From NCBI GenBank assembly GCA_002786385.1, contig PGCN01000010.1, forward strand, positions 25,707 to 89,706: a stretch of 64,000 nt of DNA, written 5' to 3'. The DNA comes from Flavobacterium sp. FEMGT703F. GTDB taxonomy: Bacteria > Bacteroidota > Bacteroidia > Flavobacteriales > Flavobacteriaceae. A program made the translations under genes and the position numbers. Of the stretch, positions 14,943-23,337 are shown in pieces. The notes under the pieces were generated by a model. That model saw nothing but the letters and a program-made list of their open reading frames with translations. It was not told the DNA's origin and searched no databases. Every line of letters starts with the position of its first letter. Position 1 is the stretch's first letter.

Positions 14943-15896
14943 TTATTCCTTGAATTCGCCCATTTTACTGTATTTATCCATCCTTTGCGACACTAATTCG
15001 GCTGTTGATAAGTCTTTTAATTCGTTAAAGGCCTTCATGATATATTGTTCTACTGTTTTAAAAGTAGTTTCTTTATCGTAATGTGCGCCACCAAGCGGTT
15101 CCGGAATAACATCATCAACCAATTTCATTTTTTTCATATCCGCAGAAGTCAGTTTTAAAGCTTCGGCAGCTTGCTCTTTGTATTCCCAGCTTTTCCATAA
15201 GATAGAAGAACAAGATTCAGGAGAAATCACGGAATACCAAGTGTTTTCCATCATTAATACTCTGTCTCCAACACCAATGCCCAAAGCACCACCGGAAGCA
15301 CCTTCACCAATAATCACACAAATAATAGGCACTTTTAAGCGAATCATTTCCAAAATATTACGGGCGATGGCTTCTCCTTGTCCGCGCTCTTCGGCTTCTA
15401 ATCCGGGAAAAGCACCAGGAGTATCGATTAGGGTTACTACAGGAATGTTGAATTTCTCAGCCATTTTCATCAAGCGAAGTGCTTTTCGGTAACCTTCAGG
15501 ACTGGCCATACCAAAGTTGCGTAACTGACGCATTTTGGTATTGATTCCTTTTTGTTGTCCGATTAACATGAACGATTGACCGTCGATTTTACCCAAACCG
15601 CCCACCATGGCTTTGTCATCCTTGAAATTTCTGTCGCCAAATAATTCTAAGAAAGTACCATTGGTTAAGTTGGTAATGTGTTCTAAAGTGTAAGGTCTGT
15701 TAGGGTGACGAGACAACTGCACGCGTTGCCAAGCTGTTAAATTTTTATAGATTTTTCTTTTAGTTTCTTCTAATTTTTTCTCTATTTGTTTGCAAGTGTT
15801 GGTCACGTCTACATCAGATTCTTGACCGATTAACTGGCATTTATCTAGCTGATCTTCTAATTCCTTGATAGGGAGTTCAAAATCTAAATATTCCAT
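14943..15896 (-). CDS. accA: Acetyl-CoA carboxylase carboxyltransferase subunit alpha
   Basis: Alpha half of the carboxyltransferase that moves the carboxyl group from carboxybiotin to acetyl-CoA, the first step of fatty acid synthesis. The 317 residues agree with AccA: a coiled N-terminal helix pair ([12 protein letters not shown]), the [12 protein letters not shown] segment, and the crotonase-like core with [19 protein letters not shown] and [16 protein letters not shown], which form the CoA and oxyanion sites. The beta subunit is not in the window. Single gene with its own terminator; the DMT transporter 104 bases upstream reads the same way. Confidence 0.97.
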   Translation of the reverse strand: MEYLDFELPIKELEDQLDKCQLIGQESDVDVTNTCKQIEKKLEETKRKIYKNLTAWQRVQLSRHPNRPYTLEHITNLTNGTFLELFGDRNFKDDKAMVGGLGKIDGQSFMLIGQQKGINTKMRQLRNFGMASPEGYRKALRLMKMAEKFNIPVVTLIDTPGAFPGLEAEERGQGEAIARNILEMIRLKVPIICVIIGEGASGGALGIGVGDRVLMMENTWYSVISPESCSSILWKSWEYKEQAAEALKLTSADMKKMKLVDDVIPEPLGGAHYDKETTFKTVEQYIMKAFNELKDLSTAELVSQRMDKYSKMGEFKE

Positions 15897-16000
15897 AGGT
15901 TGTTAGTTTTGTTTAAACGAGTAGCAAATATAAAATTTTAAATTGTGATAAAAAGCAATTCCGACGGATTAGTTTTAAACAATCAAAAGTCGCAGTCCTT

Positions 16001-16885
16001 TCAGGAAGCAGTCTTTTTTCGGCTTTTAATTACAGCATTCAAAAGAACTGTCAGTAAGATTATAAAGGCGCCGATGTAAAAGCCAAAGCTCATTTTTTCT
16101 TTCTCTTCAAAGATCAAAACGGCCAAAATGATGCCATAAATCGGTTCCAAATTAATGGTAAGCATAACGGTATACGGACTTAAAAATTTCATCACCGATG
16201 TGGAAGCAATAAAGGCATAAGCCGTACAAACCGAACTCAAAATCAGTAAATACAATAAATCTTTCACAGACAACTGAAAGAACGATACCGAAAAACTTCC
16301 GAAGAACAATAAAATAAAAGAAAAGAAAACTACGCCACCGCTGAGTTCGTAAAATGAGATTACGGTTGCGTCGTAAGATTGAACCAATCGGCTATTGATA
16401 ACAGCGAACAAAGCCGATAAAAAGGCGGAAGACAAAGCCGTTAAAATACCCAAGAAATAGTTCCCTTCTACATTGAAAATGATATACAATCCCACTACAA
16501 CCAACAAACCGAAAAACAACTCATAAGGGACTATTTTCTTTCCGTACAAAATTGGTTCTAAGATAGCAGCAAATAAGGCGCCGGTTGACAAACAGGCCAA
16601 AGTGATGGAAACGTTTGAAATTTTTATCGCATGAAAAAAAGTAAACCAATGCAAGGCAATGACCAATCCGGAAAACAAAAACTGCATTAAAATTTTGAAA
16701 GGAACGCGTAATGGCAACTTTTTATAGTAGAGGTAAATCGCAATAAACCCAACAGCAAATAGCATTCTGAACCAAACCAACGGCAAAGCATCCAAAGTAA
16801 TCAAAGCGCCTAAAATAGCTGTAAATCCCCAAATGAAAACTATCAAATGAAGGTGCAAATAGCTTTTTAAGTTATCGTTTGGCAT
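16001..16885 (-). CDS. EamA/DMT family transporter
   Basis: Inner-membrane permease of the drug/metabolite transporter superfamily, 294 residues with ten predicted transmembrane helices in two EamA repeats (about 8-140 and 150-285). The second repeat contains the typical ...LEPIYGIILAVLIFEEK... segment before the final two helices, and the C-terminus is basic (IKSRKKTA). The substrate cannot be told from sequence; relatives export amino acids or metabolites. The start overlaps the end of the upstream LptF/LptG-type permease gene by 14 bases, so both are likely on one mRNA. Confidence 0.9.
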   Translation of the reverse strand: MPNDNLKSYLHLHLIVFIWGFTAILGALITLDALPLVWFRMLFAVGFIAIYLYYKKLPLRVPFKILMQFLFSGLVIALHWFTFFHAIKISNVSITLACLSTGALFAAILEPILYGKKIVPYELFFGLLVVVGLYIIFNVEGNYFLGILTALSSAFLSALFAVINSRLVQSYDATVISFYELSGGVVFFSFILLFFGSFSVSFFQLSVKDLLYLLILSSVCTAYAFIASTSVMKFLSPYTVMLTINLEPIYGIILAVLIFEEKEKMSFGFYIGAFIILLTVLLNAVIKSRKKTAS

Positions 16886-17957
16886 TTCGTAAGAGGTAAA
16901 GCGCTAAAATGCCGAAAACAATATTAGGTGTCCAAACAGCTAACAAAGGTGGCGCTGTGGATTTTTCAGCTAAAACGCCAAATACCTTGTCTAAAAAGAC
17001 AAACGCAAAAGCCAAAACGATACCGATAGCCAAGTTGGCTCCCATTCCACCACGACGCTTCATTGCGGAAACCGCTACGGCAATAATCGTTAAAATGAAG
17101 GCCGAAACCGGTATACTGTATTTTTTGTACAATACCACTAAATAAGTATTGATATTAGATGAACCACGGGCTTTTTCCTTATCGATAAACTTGTGCAATT
17201 CGTTCAGTGGTAGTGTTTCGGCTATGTAAACCACCGGCGTTAAATCTTCCAAATCAAAATTAAAAACGGTGTCTTTTCGCTCGGCAGTTTCAATGATATC
17301 ACCCATTGCCCCTACTTTGCGTTTGGTGTAATTGAACAAGGTATAATTTTTCTCTTTCGGGTTCCATTTGATACGGTTGGCAATGAGTTTGTATTTCAAT
17401 TGATCGCCTTCAAACTTCTCCATGGAAAAATTATAAGCCGTTTGATTGACTTCTTGAAAATTACTAACGAAAATATATTCGTCTTTGCTGATTTGTCGAA
17501 ATACATCGGAATTGTCTCTGACTTCATTTTGACCATTTCCGATAAGGTATTTGTACCGGAAACTTTTGAAACCGGCACTAGCACTCGGCACCAAAAAAAT
17601 GCTCATGATTAAAGCAAAAACAGAAATAATAGTAGCCCCAATAATGTAAGGTCGCATAAAACGACTAAAGGAAATTCCGGAACTCAGAATGGCAATAATT
17701 TCGGTATTGTTGGCTAGCTTAGAGGTAAACCAAATCACCGACAAAAACAAAAAAATCGGGAATAACAAGTTAGCGAAATAGATGGTAAAGTCGAGATAAT
17801 AAAGTGCAATTTCTTTGAAAGGCACTTTGTTTTCAATCATTCGATTGACTTTCTCCGAAACATCAATCACGATACCAATAGGAATAAACATCAGTAACAT
17901 TACAGAAAAAGTTACCAAGTATCGTTTTAAGATGTATTTGTCTATTATTTTCAGCAT
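16872..17957 (-). CDS. LptF/LptG-type permease (YjgP/YjgQ family)
   Basis: Membrane subunit of the lipopolysaccharide transport ABC complex LptB2FG, which extracts LPS from the inner membrane and feeds it to the LptC-LptA bridge. The 361 residues give six transmembrane helices, three at the N-terminus (15-115) and three at the C-terminus (275-355), around a periplasmic beta-jellyroll domain, as in the family. The first helix follows MLKIIDKYILKRYLVTF, the family's typical start. Whether it is LptF or LptG cannot be decided here. It overlaps the DMT transporter gene by 14 bases. Confidence 0.93.
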   Translation of the reverse strand: MLKIIDKYILKRYLVTFSVMLLMFIPIGIVIDVSEKVNRMIENKVPFKEIALYYLDFTIYFANLLFPIFLFLSVIWFTSKLANNTEIIAILSSGISFSRFMRPYIIGATIISVFALIMSIFLVPSASAGFKSFRYKYLIGNGQNEVRDNSDVFRQISKDEYIFVSNFQEVNQTAYNFSMEKFEGDQLKYKLIANRIKWNPKEKNYTLFNYTKRKVGAMGDIIETAERKDTVFNFDLEDLTPVVYIAETLPLNELHKFIDKEKARGSSNINTYLVVLYKKYSIPVSAFILTIIAVAVSAMKRRGGMGANLAIGIVLAFAFVFLDKVFGVLAEKSTAPPLLAVWTPNIVFGILALYLLRNAKR

Positions 17958-18053
17958 TGATTATTAGATTATTAGACTGTTAGACTTCTTAGACTGACTT
18001 AGACTTTCTATATATCTGAAAGGCGAAGCCTAGTCTAAGCGGTGCAACCGCTT
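17958..18053. repeat. TTAGA-rich tract and two short hairpins between tgt and the Lpt permease
   Basis: Imperfect repeats of ATTAGA/TTAGACT run from 17960 to 18008. They are followed by AGGC-GAA-GCCT (18021-18031) and AAGCGG-TGCAA-CCGCTT (18037-18053), the latter ending at the tgt stop codon. The hairpins may stop or stabilise the tgt transcript, but no T-run follows. A similar TTAGAT(T/G) tract lies at 44528-44557. Confidence 0.5.
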
Positions 18054-19184
18054 CTAGAGTCGCTGGCTCATTTGCTTCACCATCATGTCTTTCCAAGTTC
18101 TGAAATCACCTGCTAAGATATGTTTTCTGGCTTCACGAACCAACCACATGTAAAATCCGAGGTTGTGAATAGTAGCAATTTGTTTGCCTAAAAACTCATT
18201 GGCAGCAAACAAGTGTCGCAAATATGCTTTGGTATATTCGGTATCAACAAAGGTGTGACCCATTTCATCAATGGGAGAAAAATCGGCTTCCCATTTTTTA
18301 TTTTTGATGTTGATGGTACCGTTGGCCGTAAACAACATACCATTTCTGGCATTACGGGTTGGCATCACGCAATCAAACATATCAATACCTAAAGCGATAT
18401 TTTCCAAGATGTTAATCGGCGTTCCGACACCCATCAAATACCTTGGTTTATCTTGTGGTAAAATGGCTGTTACGACTTCGGTCATGGCGTACATTTCTTC
18501 GGCCGGTTCTCCTACTGATAAGCCTCCGATAGCATTCCCTTGCGCACCGGCATTGGCAATATATTCGGCAGATTGTTGGCGCAAATCTTTATAAGTACTA
18601 CCTTGAACTATAGGAAAAAAAGTTTGGTCATAACCGTACTTGGTAGGCACTTTTTCCAAATGTTTAATACAACGATCTAACCAACGGTGCGTCATGTGCA
18701 TCGATCGTTGGGCATAGCGATAATCGCAAGGATAAGGCGTACACTCGTCGAAAGCCATGATGATATCGGCACCAATGGTGCGTTGAATTTCCATCACATT
18801 TTCGGGAGTAAATACATGGTAAGAACCGTCGATATGTGATTTAAATTTTACACCTTCTTCCTTAATTTTACGGTTAGCTGAGAGTGAGTACACTTGGTAG
18901 CCACCGCTGTCAGTTAAAATATTTCGGTCCCAATTCATAAACTTATGCAATCCGCCGGCTTTTTCCAAAATATCGGTTTGCGGACGAAGGTACAAGTGGT
19001 AGGTATTTCCCAGAATGATATCGGGATTGATTTCTTCTTTCAATTCGCGTTGGTGTACGCCTTTCACAGACGCCACAGTACCAACAGGCATAAATATTGG
19101 GGTTTCAATTACACCGTGATCAGTAGTAATACTTCCGGCACGGGCACTTGAATTGGGATCTTTGGCTAATAAATCAAATTTCAT
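18054..19184 (-). CDS. tgt: tRNA-guanine transglycosylase (queuine tRNA-ribosyltransferase)
   Basis: Exchanges G34 for preQ1 in tRNAs with GUN anticodons, a step of queuosine synthesis. The 376 residues form one TIM barrel. DSGGYQVYS carries the general-acid/base Asp and GIDMFDCVMPTRNARNG carries the nucleophile Asp. The family's zinc site is a CxCxxC triad plus His (Cys302, Cys304, Cys307 and His333 in E. coli). Here the corresponding stretch reads FSPIDEMGHTFVDTEYTKAY, with no cysteine, while the His in TIHNL remains. The structural zinc is therefore probably absent. A heptamer repeat lies upstream of the start. Confidence 0.95.
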   Translation of the reverse strand: MKFDLLAKDPNSSARAGSITTDHGVIETPIFMPVGTVASVKGVHQRELKEEINPDIILGNTYHLYLRPQTDILEKAGGLHKFMNWDRNILTDSGGYQVYSLSANRKIKEEGVKFKSHIDGSYHVFTPENVMEIQRTIGADIIMAFDECTPYPCDYRYAQRSMHMTHRWLDRCIKHLEKVPTKYGYDQTFFPIVQGSTYKDLRQQSAEYIANAGAQGNAIGGLSVGEPAEEMYAMTEVVTAILPQDKPRYLMGVGTPINILENIALGIDMFDCVMPTRNARNGMLFTANGTINIKNKKWEADFSPIDEMGHTFVDTEYTKAYLRHLFAANEFLGKQIATIHNLGFYMWLVREARKHILAGDFRTWKDMMVKQMSQRL

Positions 19185-19214
19185 AAAACGCTTTTACAGT
19201 CGGCAAAGATAAAA

Positions 19215-19247
19215 GATTTAGGATTTAGGATTTAGGATTTAGGATTT
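19215..19247. repeat. GATTTAG heptamer tandem repeat
   Basis: Four perfect copies of GATTTAG (19215-19242) plus a partial copy, in the 145-base gap between the divergent tgt and GNAT genes. Copy number could vary by slippage and would change the spacing of the divergent promoters. Confidence 0.9.
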
Positions 19248-19329
19248 TATTTAACAGGTTATCCTATCCTTACATTGCGATGGTAAAAATGTTATTGTTA
19301 CTTTAGACAACAAAAAAAACGAAAAACAA

Positions 19330-19836
19330 ATGACACAGTTGCCACCCTACGATTCTTTTCCGGAGATTCAAAACACTATTGTTTTGTTAAGAGATATTTT
19401 ACCTACAGAAGCTGAGGCCATTATTGATATTTCCTATTATAATGGTAAAAAAGCGACTACTGTAGATGATGTATTACTGATGCTGGCTAAAATCCGAAAA
19501 GATTACAGAGAGGGTAATGCAATCAATTGGGGAATCGTTGAAGTTGCCAGCGGAAAAATTGCGGGTTCTTGTGGATTTTACAGAGGATTTGAAAACGGGA
19601 CAGGCGAATTGGGCTGTATTTTACATGAAGCATTCAGAGGCAAAGGATTAATGACATCCGCCATGCAATTGGCTATTCAATTCGGATGGAAACAATTGCA
19701 ATTGAGTCGCATTATTTCGATTACCAAAAAAGACAATAGCAAGGCTATTCAACTCTTGAAACGTTTGGGTTTTGTTGAAATAGCCCATTTGGAAAACAAT
19801 TACACAGAATATGAGTTGAAAAAACCTAACACTTAG
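19330..19836 (+). CDS. GNAT family N-acetyltransferase (RimJ/RimL-like)
   Basis: A 168-residue acetyl-CoA-dependent acetyltransferase of the RimJ/RimL kind. The fold's order is seen: an N-terminal strand (NTIVLLRDILPTEAEAI), IAGSCGFYRGFE (beta4), the ELGCILHEAFRGKGLMTSAM region containing the acetyl-CoA pyrophosphate loop (R-G-K-G), and the terminal KKDNSKAIQLLKRLGFVE helix-strand. The substrate is unknown and may be a protein N-terminus or a small amine. Monocistronic, with a TACTTTAG box about 25 bases before the ATG. Confidence 0.9.
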   Translation: MTQLPPYDSFPEIQNTIVLLRDILPTEAEAIIDISYYNGKKATTVDDVLLMLAKIRKDYREGNAINWGIVEVASGKIAGSCGFYRGFENGTGELGCILHEAFRGKGLMTSAMQLAIQFGWKQLQLSRIISITKKDNSKAIQLLKRLGFVEIAHLENNYTEYELKKPNT

Positions 19837-19886
19837 AGCTACCCTAAAGCTTATTGATAAACCTTTAATAACTTGTTTTAAAATCA

Positions 19887-19918
19887 TTTGCCTTCCTATA
19901 AAATTAGAAGTACTTTTG
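19887..19918 (+). promoter_or_regulatory. Promoter of the transketolase genes
   Basis: TTTG (19887-19890), a 20-base spacer, and TACTTTTG (19911-19918): a complete Bacteroidota -33/-7 pair, about 25 bases before the ATG at 19944. Confidence 0.75.
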
Positions 19919-19943
19919 AGGCATAATTATACATCCTTTTATA

Positions 19944-20789
19944 ATGTCAAACACACAACATTTACAAGATTTTACAACCCAAGTCAGAAGAGACATTCTT
20001 CGTATGGTTCATGCCGTAAATTCGGGACATCCCGGAGGATCTTTGGGTTGCGCTGAATTTTTCACCGTTTTGTACCAACACCAAATGCAACGCAAAGCCG
20101 GATTTGATATGAACGGTATTGGTGAAGATTTATTTTTCCTTTCTAATGGCCATATTTCGCCTGTTTTTTACAGCGTTTTAGCCCGTAGCGATTATTTTCC
20201 GGTATCGGAATTGGCTACTTTCCGCAAACTAAACTCTCGTTTGCAAGGCCATCCTACTACTCACGAAGGCTTACCGGGCATTCGCATGGCTTCGGGTTCT
20301 TTGGGACAAGGTTTATCCGTAGCGATTGGTGCTGCACAAGCCAAAAAATTGAACGGTGACCAACATTTGGTTTACTCACTACACGGTGACGGTGAACTAC
20401 AGGAAGGTCAAAATTGGGAAGCCATCATGTACGCTTCTGCTAAAAAAGTGGACAATTTAATCGCTACAATTGATTACAACGGCCAACAAATTGACGGCTC
20501 TACGGATGATGTTTTGAGTTTGGGGAATTTAAAAGCCAAGTTTGAAGCTTTTGATTGGGATGTTTTGGAAATTACAGAAGGTAACAATATCGAAGCAATC
20601 AAAGACGGTTTAGCCGAAGCGAAAAGCAGAACCGGAAAAGGGAAACCGGTTTGTGTATTGATGCACACCGTTATGGGGAATGGTGTTGATTTTATGATGC
20701 ACACGCACGCTTGGCACGGAAAAGCACCAAATGACGAACAACTGGCTAATGGATTAGCTCAGAATAAAGAAACCTTAGGCGACTACTAA
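19944..20789 (+). CDS. Transketolase, N-terminal (TPP-binding) subunit
   Basis: First half of a split transketolase of the non-oxidative pentose phosphate pathway. The 281 residues contain the thiamine diphosphate Pyr-facing motif: GHPGGSLG near the N-terminus, the [13 protein letters not shown] diphosphate/Mg motif and the ..DYNGQQIDG segment. The C-terminal subunit gene starts 4 bases after its stop, so the two chains are made together and must assemble into the active alpha2beta2 enzyme. Such splitting is usual in archaea and several bacterial groups. A complete consensus promoter lies 25 bases upstream. Confidence 0.95.
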   Translation: MSNTQHLQDFTTQVRRDILRMVHAVNSGHPGGSLGCAEFFTVLYQHQMQRKAGFDMNGIGEDLFFLSNGHISPVFYSVLARSDYFPVSELATFRKLNSRLQGHPTTHEGLPGIRMASGSLGQGLSVAIGAAQAKKLNGDQHLVYSLHGDGELQEGQNWEAIMYASAKKVDNLIATIDYNGQQIDGSTDDVLSLGNLKAKFEAFDWDVLEITEGNNIEAIKDGLAEAKSRTGKGKPVCVLMHTVMGNGVDFMMHTHAWHGKAPNDEQLANGLAQNKETLGDY

Positions 20790-20793
20790 AATT

Positions 20794-21747
20794 ATGAAAA
20801 AATATACAAATACAGGAAGTAAAGATACCCGTTCCGGATTTGGAGCAGGAATGACCGAATTGGGACAAAAGAATGAAAACGTGGTGGCACTTTGTGCCGA
20901 TTTGATTGGCTCATTGAAATTTGACGATTTCAAAAAGAACCATCCGGAGCGTTTTTTCCAAATTGGAATTGCCGAGGCTAATATGATTGGTATTGCTGCC
21001 GGTTTGACCATTGGTGGTAAAATTCCTTTTACAGGAACTTTTGCTAATTTTTCTACCGGAAGAGTTTACGATCAAATTCGCCAATCGGTAGCATACTCTG
21101 ATAAAAACGTAAAAATTTGTGCTTCGCACGCCGGATTAACTTTAGGAGAAGACGGTGCTACACATCAAATTTTGGAAGACATCGGATTGATGAAAATGTT
21201 ACCCGGCATGACGGTAATCAATACTTGTGATTACAATCAGACTAAAGCAGCTACTATTGCTTTAGCGGAGCATCATGGTCCGGCTTATTTGCGATTCGGG
21301 CGTCCGGTTGTACCTAATTTCACACCGGCTGATGAACCGTTCATTATTGGAAAAGCCATCATGCTCAATGAAGGTACTGATGTAACGATCATTGCTACTG
21401 GACATTTGGTTTGGGAAGCTTTAATTGCTGCAGAAGCATTAGAAGCTAAAGGAATTTCTGCTGAAGTCATCAACATCCATACTATTAAACCTTTAGATGA
21501 CGAAGCCATTTTGAAATCGGTTGCCAAAACCGGTTGCGTAGTTACCGCTGAAGAGCACAATATTTTGGGCGGATTAGGAGAAAGCGTTGCCAGAGTGCTG
21601 GCTTTGAATACGCCGGTACCTCAAGAATTTGTAGCCGTTAATGACAGCTTTGGCGAAAGTGGTACACCGGAGCAATTGATGGAAAAATACAAATTGAATC
21701 ACCAAGCTATAGTAGAAGCTACAGAGCGAGTGATGAAAAGAAAATAA
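20794..21747 (+). CDS. Transketolase, C-terminal subunit
   Basis: Second half of the split transketolase, 317 residues. The pyrimidine-binding domain (1-165) carries the catalytic Glu in [13 protein letters not shown] that activates the thiamine ring, and [12 protein letters not shown] with the conserved His. The C-terminal transketolase domain (about 185-310) contains NIHTIKPLD and [10 protein letters not shown]. The same domain order is found in the 1-deoxyxylulose-5-phosphate synthase and pyruvate dehydrogenase E1 beta families, but the pairing with the 19944 gene supports transketolase. A bidirectional terminator follows at 21765. Confidence 0.95.
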   Translation: MKKYTNTGSKDTRSGFGAGMTELGQKNENVVALCADLIGSLKFDDFKKNHPERFFQIGIAEANMIGIAAGLTIGGKIPFTGTFANFSTGRVYDQIRQSVAYSDKNVKICASHAGLTLGEDGATHQILEDIGLMKMLPGMTVINTCDYNQTKAATIALAEHHGPAYLRFGRPVVPNFTPADEPFIIGKAIMLNEGTDVTIIATGHLVWEALIAAEALEAKGISAEVINIHTIKPLDDEAILKSVAKTGCVVTAEEHNILGGLGESVARVLALNTPVPQEFVAVNDSFGESGTPEQLMEKYKLNHQAIVEATERVMKRK

Positions 21748-21764
21748 TTCCTCATCTTTATAAA

Positions 21765-21798
21765 AAGAAAAGCCGCTAAAATTAGCGGCTTTTTTTTA
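21765..21798. terminator. Bidirectional terminator
   Basis: AGCCGCTAA (21771-21779) pairs with TTAGCGGCT (21782-21790). An A-run precedes it and a T-run follows (21790-21798), so it can serve both the transketolase genes and the convergent lipoprotein gene, whose stop it overlaps. Confidence 0.85.
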
Positions 21799-22830
21799 TT
21801 GATTGTGATTGCAAAGACTGGATAAATGTCTTTTCTTGCCATCGCTACATAGCGGAATATCAGCAAAAGGATAAGGGTCGTCTGTAAGTGGATTATTGAT
21901 TTCGCTGGCGGTGGTAAAGAAATCACCATCATCATCAATATCAAGAAAATCAGGAACGCCATCACCATCCGTATCATCCGGATTGTCAACATCTTCCGCT
22001 AAAACTCTCACATAACCATCCGGAACACCATTGATAACAGTAACAGAACCATCGGCATTTACAATAGAAGAACTAATATCTTCCAAATATGACGGGATGC
22101 CATCGCTATCGTTATCCACTCTTTGAATTTCATACAATTTAAAACTGAAAATTAAAGGAGAATAGGATGGTATGGTGCCTGAAGAGTTGTTGTAATAACC
22201 CAACCCTGAAGGTATAAACATTATACCGGCACCAAAATCATTGTAAGACACAGTTCCGTCGGGATTAGCATTGTAACTACCTGTTTTAAACTTAGGGAAT
22301 ATCTCTTGCCAACCTTTAATTAGTGAAGATAAAGTAAGATATGATTCCGGATTGATTGATTCTTCAAACTGTTTGAAAGTCAACGTTTCTACTTCTTCAC
22401 TATTCACTGTTTCAGTTTTAGTGTAAATGTAACTTCCCTTGTAGGAGGTCAGCACTCTGTCTACATTACAAGGAGAACTGCTCGTTGGTCCGGATCCTTG
22501 ACGCAATGAAATGTAATATATCTTGTAAGTGATATCATCTTGTGATACATAATGGGCCTGTAAAGGATATTGTGTTTGGTTCCAAACTGAAGTTTGGGTA
22601 CCGCCTTCAGGTATTTCATAAAAAGAGACGTCTTGATCATCTGTGTTACCGGGATTGTTCGTTACCTCCATATAATGAGTTTGTAAAAACTCTTCCATAT
22701 TGGCTAAATCTGTTGCATACTGTTCAGCATAATCTCGCTTTGGAACTGTAGGATTACGATCGCTTGGCGTACAAGACACAATAAAAATTGCCGTGATAAA
22801 AAGTAAAGCAATTCTATAAAAATTATTCAT
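21796..22830 (-). CDS. FKBP-like lipoprotein with calcium-binding aspartate repeats
   Basis: A 344-residue lipoprotein: signal YRIALLFITAIFIVSC with the lipobox Cys at about residue 20. The middle part resembles an FKBP-type peptidyl-prolyl isomerase domain (DITYKIYYISLRQGSGP early, and GAGIMFIPSGLGYYN and YSPLIFSFKLYEIQ as the last strands), the kind found in Bacteroidota gliding and envelope lipoproteins. The C-terminal third has thrombospondin type 3-like motifs, DNDSDGIPSYLEDI and DTDGDGVPDFLDIDDDGDF, predicted to bind calcium. The combination suggests a surface or periplasmic folding helper, but the substrate is unknown. Divergent from the S4-domain gene. Confidence 0.85.
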   Translation of the reverse strand: MNNFYRIALLFITAIFIVSCTPSDRNPTVPKRDYAEQYATDLANMEEFLQTHYMEVTNNPGNTDDQDVSFYEIPEGGTQTSVWNQTQYPLQAHYVSQDDITYKIYYISLRQGSGPTSSSPCNVDRVLTSYKGSYIYTKTETVNSEEVETLTFKQFEESINPESYLTLSSLIKGWQEIFPKFKTGSYNANPDGTVSYNDFGAGIMFIPSGLGYYNNSSGTIPSYSPLIFSFKLYEIQRVDNDSDGIPSYLEDISSSIVNADGSVTVINGVPDGYVRVLAEDVDNPDDTDGDGVPDFLDIDDDGDFFTTASEINNPLTDDPYPFADIPLCSDGKKRHLSSLCNHNQ

Positions 22831-22908
22831 TTTATACTATTTTTGAGGTCGCAAGATACAATATTGATTTATTTTTGTGAAGTATTTAACGTTGATTTTG
22901 GAAAAAAA

Positions 22909-23283
22909 ATGAGAGTGGATAAATATCTTTGGTGTGTTCGGTATTACAAAACCCGAAATATGGTAACTGAAGCTTGCCGAAAGAATCAAATTACGGTAAA
23001 CGGCCAGGTAGCCAAGCCTTCCAGAGAAGTTTTCCCGATGGATAAAATCACTTTTCGTAAAGACCAAATCACCTACAGCATTACAGTATTAGACATTCCT
23101 TTAAACCGTGTCGGAGCCAAGTTGGTTGATATTTATCGAAAAGATGAAACACCAGCTGAAGCATTTGCCCATTTGGAGATGTTGAAGCTATCAAAAGAAC
23201 ATTATCGCAAATCCGGTGTTGGACGACCAACCAAAAAAGACAGAAGAGATCTTGAAAATTTTGACCTGGACAATGAAGAATAA
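22909..23283 (+). CDS. RNA-binding S4 domain protein (Hsp15-like)
   Basis: A 124-residue protein starting at the ATG at 22909 (MRVDKYLWCVRYYKTR), which is the normal start of Hsp15/YrfH-type S4 proteins. The longer frame from 22843 adds an unrelated N-terminus and includes a TATTTTTG -7 box, so I prefer the shorter one. The S4 domain spans residues 1-60 (VTEACRKNQITVNGQVAKPSREV). A basic tail follows (RKSGVGRPTKKDRRDLENF). In E. coli, Hsp15 recycles 50S subunits that carry stalled nascent chains. The same role is plausible here. Confidence 0.9.
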   Translation: MRVDKYLWCVRYYKTRNMVTEACRKNQITVNGQVAKPSREVFPMDKITFRKDQITYSITVLDIPLNRVGAKLVDIYRKDETPAEAFAHLEMLKLSKEHYRKSGVGRPTKKDRRDLENFDLDNEE

Positions 23284-23337
23284 CCAAAAAAAAAAATTAG
23301 GAAAAATTATAATACAATGTCTTTTTTTATAACCTGA

